Source: an uncultured Colwellia sp. (GTDB taxonomy: Bacteria; Pseudomonadota; Gammaproteobacteria; Enterobacterales; Alteromonadaceae). Taken from it: a stretch of 6,439 bases of DNA. A program made the position numbers and the translations under genes. Below, piece by piece: positions 1-3,970 of this stretch. The stretch is from the NCBI GenBank assembly GCA_913020705.1, contig CAJWBY010000210.1, positions 1 through 6,439 of the forward strand, given 5' to 3'. The notes below the pieces were generated by a model. The model was not told the DNA's origin, made no database searches, and saw nothing but the letters and a program-made list of their open reading frames with translations. Positions within the stretch are counted from its first letter, which is position 1; each line of letters begins with the position of its first letter.

Positions 1-186
1 GCTAAGTTTAAACAGGCCTTGCCAGAAAGCTTGCCGATAATTGCTGCGGGTGGGATTATGTCTGGCGAAGATGCACAGCAAAAGTTAGATGCAGGCGCTA
101 GTTTGGTGCAGATATACAGTGGTCTGATTTATCAAGGACCAAGGTTAATTGCGGATATTGTCAAAACGATAAATACGAGGACTTAA
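1..186 (+). CDS. pyrD: Dihydroorotate dehydrogenase (quinone), class 2, C-terminal fragment
   Basis: Last 61 codons of a gene that starts before the window; reading frame 1 is open from base 1 to the TAA at 184-186. The family oxidises dihydroorotate to orotate in pyrimidine synthesis, using FMN and passing electrons to membrane quinone. Visible family marks are the FMN-phosphate loop AAGGI (residues 15-19 of the fragment) and the segment [10 protein letters not shown] (32-41), followed by a GP pair (46-47), as at the end of E. coli PyrD. The last helix (LIADIVKTI) closes the barrel. The catalytic residues and the N-terminal membrane-associating helices lie outside the window, so class 2 is inferred from the close match of this tail to the quinone-dependent enzymes. 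The channel gene follows after a single base, so the two are probably cotranscribed. Confidence 0.93.
   Translation, partial: AKFKQALPESLPIIAAGGIMSGEDAQQKLDAGASLVQIYSGLIYQGPRLIADIVKTINTRT
177..180 (+). promoter_or_regulatory. Ribosome binding site of mscS inside the pyrD 3' end
   Basis: GAGG lies 7 bases before the ATG at 188, within the last codons of pyrD. An in-frame TAA at 170-172 excludes a longer channel protein, so this site and ATG 188 fix the start. The pyrD stop (184-186) lies between the site and the start codon, which suits translational coupling. Confidence 0.7.
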
Positions 187-187
187 G

Positions 188-955
188 ATGGATTTGATAG
201 TGAATATTATTTTTGCCATTGCGATAGTTGTTATTGGTCGCATGGCGGCGAAATGGCTAGTAAAGCTGTTACGTAAATTGATGGTGCGGTCTGATTTAGA
301 TCCTATATTGGTGAATTTTGCAGGTTCAATTGCCAATGCAGTGTTGTTATTGCTGGTATTTATTGCAGCCTTAGATCAGCTCGGTGTTGATACAACGTCA
401 TTGATTGCATTATTAGGTGCGGCTGGTTTGGCGATAGGTTTGGCATTGCAAGGTTCTTTACAGAATTTTGCCGCTGGTGTGATGATGACGATATTTCGAC
501 CCTTTAAGATCGGTGACTTTATTGATGCTGGTGGTGTGACAGGCAGTGTTGAGCATATGGCTATTTTTAGCACCACTTTAAAAACGGGTGATAATCGGGA
601 AATTATTATTCCGAATGGCCAAATTTATGCTGGGGCGATTACTAACTTTTCAGCACGTGATACACGGCGTATCGATATGGTGTTTGGCATCGGATATGAC
701 GACGATATGTTAACGGCCAAGAAAATCATGGAAGAGATTTTACAAAAACATGAGTTGGTATTGGCAGATCCTGAACCTGTTGTGGCAGTCGCTGAACTGG
801 CTGATAGCAGTGTTAACTTTAATGTGCGCCCTTGGGTCAAGAGTGATGATTACTGGGGAGTACGCTCTGATTTGATTGAGAAAATTAAATTAGCATTTGA
901 TAAAAATGGCATCTCTATTCCTTATCCTCAAATGGATATTCATAGCGATAAATAA
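188..955 (+). CDS. mscS: Small-conductance mechanosensitive channel, MscS family
   Basis: 255-residue inner-membrane channel that opens under membrane tension and releases solutes after hypo-osmotic shock; E. coli MscS is a homoheptamer. Three hydrophobic segments are visible: about residues 2-25, 45-62 and 70-100. The third is the pore helix, with the packed Gly/Ala run GAAGLAIGLALQG at 77-89. L81 and L85 match the E. coli constriction leucines L105 and L109, and G89 matches hinge G113. The beta domain follows (FRPFKIGDFID, then IIIPNG near 139-144), then the cytoplasmic cage ending in the family's ISIPYPQMD near 243-251. The protein lacks about 24 residues present before TM1 in E. coli MscS. 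An in-frame stop upstream shows this shorter N terminus is real. Start ATG 188 has GAGG at a good distance. It probably shares a transcript with pyrD and ends at the hairpin at 981-1013. Confidence 0.96.
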   Translation: MDLIVNIIFAIAIVVIGRMAAKWLVKLLRKLMVRSDLDPILVNFAGSIANAVLLLLVFIAALDQLGVDTTSLIALLGAAGLAIGLALQGSLQNFAAGVMMTIFRPFKIGDFIDAGGVTGSVEHMAIFSTTLKTGDNREIIIPNGQIYAGAITNFSARDTRRIDMVFGIGYDDDMLTAKKIMEEILQKHELVLADPEPVVAVAELADSSVNFNVRPWVKSDDYWGVRSDLIEKIKLAFDKNGISIPYPQMDIHSDK

Positions 956-980
956 ACAAATATTAAAGGGTGCTAAATTT

Positions 981-1013
981 AAAGCCTGTGCTGATTTTTA
1001 GCATGGGCTTTTT
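981..1013 (+). terminator. Rho-independent terminator after mscS
   Basis: AAAGCCTGTGCT (981-992) pairs with AGCATGGGCTTT (1000-1011) around a 7-base loop. All 12 positions pair in plus-strand RNA if two central G-U pairs are counted. The stem runs into a T-rich tail (TTTTT, C, TTT). It lies between the 3' ends of convergent mscS and gloB. On the minus strand the two wobbles become A-C mismatches and the tail is broken by AAA, so it should work better for mscS than for gloB. Confidence 0.8.
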
Positions 1014-1023
1014 CTTTGGAAAG

Positions 1024-1800
1024 CTAAAATAAAAATCGATCTCGCCAAGCACGCAAAGCGGTAAACACCTCGAGCGGGGTTGTTAAATTCGAGCCTGCAA
1101 ATTGCTGTGCTGATTTAATGATTTCAGCTTGTTCACAACGTAAAAATGGGTTGGTTTCAAGTTCAAGTCCCAGAGTGGTTGGCAAACTTGACTTGCCCTG
1201 TTTTCGAATAATTTTTGTTTCTTCTATGCGCGTATGTATTGCACGATTTCTAGGTTCAACAAGCAAGGCAAACTGTAAGTTAGTTAATGTATATTCATGG
1301 CTACAATAGATCTTGGTATCACTAGGCAAAGCACTCAATTGTTGCAATGACGTGTAGAGTTGTTGTGCTGTGCCACCCAATAATTTGCCACAACCGCCTG
1401 CAAATAAGGTATCACCACAAAACAGCATATCGTCAATTAAATAAGCGATGTGAATGGCTGTGTGGCCAGGGATATTAAGGATTTCAAATTGAGGAAAACT
1501 GGGGTGAATATTCACCCCTGAACTTGCGTTTAAGGTGGTGCTTATTTTAGGAATAAAAGCATTGGCAGGGCCAAATACGGGCAATTGATATTGTTCAACT
1601 AATGGTGAGATGCCATCCACATGATCGTGGTGATAATGAGTATTTAAAATTGCAACCGGTGTTAAGTGTTGTTCAGTCAGTGCTTTGATAACCGGTAGAG
1701 CATCACCCGGATCAACAATTAATACTTCATTGCTATCAACTGCATGGATAAGCCATATATAATTATCTATCAGGGCTGGAATTGCTTGAATATTTAGCAT
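1024..1800 (-). CDS. gloB: Hydroxyacylglutathione hydrolase (glyoxalase II)
   Basis: Cytoplasmic metallo-beta-lactamase-fold hydrolase that splits S-lactoylglutathione into D-lactate and glutathione, the second step of methylglyoxal detoxification. With ATG at 1800 the protein is 258 residues, a normal length. Metal ligands are H55, H57, D59 and H60 in THYHHDH, H113 in PGHT, D130 in CGDTLF and H168 in CSHEYT. GCGK (136-139) and the C-terminal NPFLRC and WRDRF motifs belong to the glutathione-binding part of GloB. Two small departures are HVDG where HVGG is usual, and LLGG where FEG often follows the GCG motif; neither touches a metal ligand. An ATG two codons upstream (1806) is also open. I prefer 1800 because MLNIQAIPALIDNYIW lines up with the E. 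coli start MNLNSIPAFDDNYIW and the GAAGAAG site is 6 bases away. It is divergent from the yafS-like gene. Confidence 0.96.
   Translation of the reverse strand: MLNIQAIPALIDNYIWLIHAVDSNEVLIVDPGDALPVIKALTEQHLTPVAILNTHYHHDHVDGISPLVEQYQLPVFGPANAFIPKISTTLNASSGVNIHPSFPQFEILNIPGHTAIHIAYLIDDMLFCGDTLFAGGCGKLLGGTAQQLYTSLQQLSALPSDTKIYCSHEYTLTNLQFALLVEPRNRAIHTRIEETKIIRKQGKSSLPTTLGLELETNPFLRCEQAEIIKSAQQFAGSNLTTPLEVFTALRAWRDRFLF
1758..1763 (+). promoter_or_regulatory. Candidate -10 box for the yafS-like gene, inside gloB
   Basis: A perfect TATAAT on the plus strand lies about 70 bases before ATG 1834, within the 5' coding part of gloB. The -35 region is weak: TTGCTA at 1730-1735 is 22 bases away, which is too far. 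Because the intergenic gap is so short, a promoter for this gene is expected in about this place, but AT-rich coding DNA can give such a box by chance. Confidence 0.3.
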
Positions 1801-1806
1801 TAACAT

Positions 1807-1813
1807 CTTCTTC
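1807..1813 (-). promoter_or_regulatory. Ribosome binding site deciding the gloB start
   Basis: On the minus strand GAAGAAG abuts the first possible ATG (1806) with no spacer, but lies 6 bases before the second ATG (1800). The spacing favours the second start. Confidence 0.55.
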
Positions 1814-1828
1814 GATTAGTTTAGGGTG

Positions 1829-1834
1829 ATTATA
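1829..1834 (-). promoter_or_regulatory. Candidate -10 box of the gloB promoter
   Basis: A perfect TATAAT reads on the minus strand at 1834-1829 and would start RNA near 1822, giving a leader of about 20 bases that holds the GAAGAAG site. It shares base 1834 with the start codon of the divergent methyltransferase gene. No good -35 hexamer is visible at 16-18 bases, so the call rests on the -10 box and its position. Confidence 0.4.
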
Positions 1835-2562
1835 TGTCAGTTAAAACAAAGGTGATGAGACAATGGTGGCAAAGTCCATTAGGTCAATATGTTTTAACGC
1901 AAGAAAAAAATGTATTGCAGACCTTAAGTTGTCACTTTTATGGTTATTTTCACCTGCAGATCGAAGGCATAGAAAGTATTCTGCCTCAGGTCATACACCC
2001 TAATAAACAAACATTGATGGCTGAACAAGCCGAATTAAATGGTGAGGCGGAATGTCTGCCGTTTAAATGTTACAGCGTGGATAATTTATTATTGCCTCAT
2101 ATATTGGAATATTCTTCTGATCCTCACCAAGTATTACGTGAAGCCGAACGGGTATTAGTTGCCGATGGTTCTTTGATTTTATGTAGTTTTAATCCACTTA
2201 GTTTATGGGGCCTAAGACGATTATTTTCATGGAAAACATCACCTCCGTGGAGTGGTCATTTTTATACTCAGGCGAGGCTTAAAGACTGGCTATCATTATT
2301 AAATTTTGAGGTGGTTGCCAGTGAAAAAATCTTATTTTGTCCGCCGGTGAATAAAGTTAATTGGTTAACAAAACTGGTTTTTATGGATCGTTGGGGAGCA
2401 CGGTTTTGGTCTCTTTTTGGCGGTGCAACCGTCTTAGTGGCGACTAAACGTACGATTCCATTAACGCCGATTAAATTAGCTTGGCGCTATAAAACCTTTT
2501 TTCCTGCGGGTCGATTTACCAAAAAACCGGTAACTAGATGGACATCAAAATCAAAACTTTAA
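1834..2562 (+). CDS. yafS: YafS-like SAM-dependent methyltransferase-family protein
   Basis: 242 residues, cytoplasmic, with no signal peptide. The similarity to E. coli YafS runs through most of the protein: an N-terminal W-x-SPLGQYVLTQE helix, FYGYFHLQIEG (35-45), ECLPF near 73-77, SSDPHQVLREAERVL (94-108), SFNPLSLWGLRRL, and KDWLSLLNFEV, ending in a basic tail after ATKRTIPLTP. The order LPF, then DPHxxLREAxRVL, then FNPxSxxGxRRL is that of class I (Methyltransf_11-type) Rossmann methyltransferases. However, the glycine-rich SAM loop (E/D-x-G-x-G-x-G) is missing where LQIEGIESILPQ stands, so catalysis is unproven. The substrate is unknown. Start ATG 1834 has AGGGTG (1823-1828) 5 bases upstream. 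Its position between gloB and rnhA is that of yafS in enterics. The family call is solid; the enzymatic activity is not. Confidence 0.85.
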   Translation: MSVKTKVMRQWWQSPLGQYVLTQEKNVLQTLSCHFYGYFHLQIEGIESILPQVIHPNKQTLMAEQAELNGEAECLPFKCYSVDNLLLPHILEYSSDPHQVLREAERVLVADGSLILCSFNPLSLWGLRRLFSWKTSPPWSGHFYTQARLKDWLSLLNFEVVASEKILFCPPVNKVNWLTKLVFMDRWGARFWSLFGGATVLVATKRTIPLTPIKLAWRYKTFFPAGRFTKKPVTRWTSKSKL

Positions 2563-2595
2563 AATGAAGGCTAAATTTAAAAAGCGCTAGCTGTT

Positions 2596-2625
2596 TTGAT
2601 TACTCGCTACATCCTTCATAATAAT
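2596..2625 (+). promoter_or_regulatory. Candidate promoter of rnhA-dnaQ
   Basis: TTGATT (2596-2601) as -35 and AATAAT (2620-2625) as -10 are separated by 18 bases; CATAAT at 2617-2622 is an alternative at 15 bases. A start near 2632 gives a short leader carrying the AGAGAAG ribosome site (2637-2643), 7 bases before ATG 2651. It lies in the 88-base gap after the yafS-like gene, so rnhA-dnaQ can be transcribed independently. Confidence 0.45.
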
Positions 2626-2650
2626 TCGATATTTTTAGAGAAGACAAACG

Positions 2651-3091
2651 ATGGATGATGTAGAAGTTTTTACCGATGGTGCGTGCAGTGGTAATCCAGG
2701 CCCAGGTGGCTGGGGTGCCATATTACGATCTAAGGGCACGGAAAAAGAGTTATCAGGCGGTGAAAAAGACACCACCAATAATCGCATGGAAATGATGGCG
2801 GTGATTGCAGCCTTAGAAGCGATTACGCGACCGTGTAATATTTTGATCACAACGGATTCACAATATGTGATGAAAGGCATGACGGAATGGTTGGCCGGAT
2901 GGAAGTTGAAAAACTGGAAAACAGCCAGTAAAAAACCGGTGAAAAATGCGGATTTATGGCAGCGTATGGAACTAGCGGCACAACAGCATAAATTGGATTG
3001 GCAATGGGTGCGAGGCCATCAGGGCCATGTAGAAAATGAACGTGCAGATCAATTGGCAGTAGCTGCACGTGAACAGATCGTAAAAAAATAA
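2651..3091 (+). CDS. rnhA: Ribonuclease HI
   Basis: 146-residue cytoplasmic endonuclease that cuts the RNA strand of RNA-DNA hybrids; it removes R-loops and primer remnants. All catalytic residues are present, each one number below E. coli: D9 in [17 protein letters not shown]47 in NNRMEM, D69 in TTDSQYV, and D133 in NERADQLA, with the flexible-loop histidine H123 in VRGHQGH. The basic handle region that grips the hybrid ([17 protein letters not shown], 83-99) is intact. Length is within a few residues of the usual 150-155. The start ATG is preceded by AGAGAAG. It is followed 12 bases later by dnaQ on the same strand, so the two form an operon; in E. coli the same two genes are divergent. Confidence 0.98.
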   Translation: MDDVEVFTDGACSGNPGPGGWGAILRSKGTEKELSGGEKDTTNNRMEMMAVIAALEAITRPCNILITTDSQYVMKGMTEWLAGWKLKNWKTASKKPVKNADLWQRMELAAQQHKLDWQWVRGHQGHVENERADQLAVAAREQIVKK

Positions 3092-3096
3092 CGAGG
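3091..3096 (+). promoter_or_regulatory. Ribosome binding site of dnaQ, supporting its GTG start
   Basis: ACGAGG sits 7 bases before GTG 3104; its first base is the last base of the rnhA stop codon (3089-3091). No ATG lies nearby in the dnaQ frame, so the site supports GTG as the start and suggests coupling of dnaQ translation to rnhA. Confidence 0.7.
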
Positions 3097-3103
3097 TTGA
3101 CCG

Positions 3104-3838
3104 GTGGCAGAAAATCAAGTTAAACGTCAGGTGGTATTGGATACTGAAACAACAGGTTTAAGTACCAGTGATGATCACCGTATTATCGAAATCGGTTGTG
3201 TTGAAGTCATTAATCGTCGAATTACTGGCGAAACCTTTCATCAGTATATTAATCCGCAGCGAGACATTGATGCTGGCGCTTTAGAGGTGCATGGTATTTC
3301 CAGCGAATTTTTGGCCGATAAACCAAAATTTGCTGAAATTTCACACGACTTTATGCGATTTATTGATGGTGCCGAGTTGATCATTCATAACGCTGCTTTT
3401 GATATTGGTTTCCTTAATCATGAATTAGCTAAAATCAAGACGGAAACTCGTCGAATTAAGGATGTCAGTTCAGTATTAGATACACTCAAACTGGCACGAG
3501 ATAAACATCCCGGACAAAAAAATAATCTTAATGCCTTATGTAAACGTTATGAGATAGATAATTCCAACCGTGAATTACATGGCGCTTTGCTTGATTCCGA
3601 GATTTTAGCGGATGTATATTTGGCAATGACCGGCGGTCAGGTGAGTTTGTCGCTTGCTGCTGAAGAGCCTATCGCTAAAAAAGATAAGCAAGGCGACGAT
3701 AATTCAAAGAGCCAACAACAACGTGGTCGTTTACGAATAATAAAAGCCAATGAAAAAGAGCTGTCTGAACATGACGATAATTTGCAACGCTTAGATAAAG
3801 CCAGTGACGGAAAGTGCATTTGGTTAGCGGATAAATAA
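3104..3838 (+). CDS. dnaQ: DNA polymerase III epsilon subunit, 3'-5' proofreading exonuclease
   Basis: 244-residue proofreading subunit of the replicative polymerase core, partner of alpha (DnaE) and theta. It is a DEDDh exonuclease with every ligand visible: D13 and E15 in LDTETTG (Exo I), D100 in HNAAFDIGFL (Exo II), and H159 and D164 in HGALLDSEILADVY (Exo III). After the nuclease domain comes QVSLSL (179-184), at the position of the E. coli clamp-binding QTSMAF. A charged, glutamine-rich linker follows (about 185-206), then a C-terminal alpha-binding tail (RLRIIKANEKELSEHD to CIWLADK) like E. coli LRVVFATDEEIAAHE to CLWRA. Length matches E. coli (243). The start is GTG with a well-placed ACGAGG. 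It is cotranscribed with rnhA. No convincing terminator follows, so read-through toward the kinase gene is possible. Confidence 0.98.
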   Translation: MAENQVKRQVVLDTETTGLSTSDDHRIIEIGCVEVINRRITGETFHQYINPQRDIDAGALEVHGISSEFLADKPKFAEISHDFMRFIDGAELIIHNAAFDIGFLNHELAKIKTETRRIKDVSSVLDTLKLARDKHPGQKNNLNALCKRYEIDNSNRELHGALLDSEILADVYLAMTGGQVSLSLAAEEPIAKKDKQGDDNSKSQQQRGRLRIIKANEKELSEHDDNLQRLDKASDGKCIWLADK

Positions 3839-3873
3839 GCTGATATTCAATAGCCGGTCATGGTGATCTTGGT

Positions 3874-3882
3874 TGCTATAAA
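3874..3882 (+). promoter_or_regulatory. Candidate extended -10 promoter of the kinase gene
   Basis: TGCTATAAA: a TATAAA -10 box (3877-3882) with the TG extension one base upstream, which can compensate for a poor -35. The best -35 match is CGGTCA (3855-3860, 16-base spacer). RNA would begin near 3889, just before the small open frame at 3900 and 82 bases before the kinase ATG. It lies in the 132-base gap after dnaQ. Confidence 0.45.
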
Positions 3883-3899
3883 CATCATTCAAGCGCACT

Positions 3900-3965
3900 A
3901 TGACAGAACACTTTGGACTGCTGTTACGGTTTCTGCATGGTGAAGAAATGATGGATAAGCAATAA
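3900..3965 (+). CDS. Possible 21-residue leader peptide before the kinase
   Basis: ATG at 3900 opens a 21-codon frame (beginning MTEHFGLLLRF, ending EEMMDKQ) that stops with TAA at 3963-3965, five bases before the kinase ATG. It lies just downstream of the extended -10 candidate, where a leader peptide would sit. Against it, no clear Shine-Dalgarno precedes the ATG, the peptide matches no family I recognise, and a frame this short arises easily by chance. If translated, its termination next to the weak kinase ribosome site could couple the two. Low-confidence call, recorded because of its position. Confidence 0.2.
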   Translation: MTEHFGLLLRFLHGEEMMDKQ

Positions 3966-3970
3966 GAGTC

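Noticed and set aside
1118..1309. 63-codon plus-strand frame inside gloB
   Set aside because: Opposite strand of conserved glyoxalase II coding sequence, no family resemblance and no ribosome site noted.
2579..2597. Weak hairpin with T-run after the yafS-like gene
   Set aside because: The stem has only two G-C pairs, a bulged G and mostly A-T pairs, and the T-run is part of the stem; too weak to call a terminator.
2564..2619. Inverted repeat ATGAAGG (2564-2570) / CCTTCAT (2613-2619) flanking the gap before rnhA
   Set aside because: Only 7 bp with a 42-base interior and no extension on either side; not a terminator or a likely operator pair, and expected by chance.
3849..3880. ATAGC / GCTAT inverted repeat after dnaQ as a terminator
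   Set aside because: Five base pairs with a long interior and no T-tract follow-up; not a credible rho-independent terminator.
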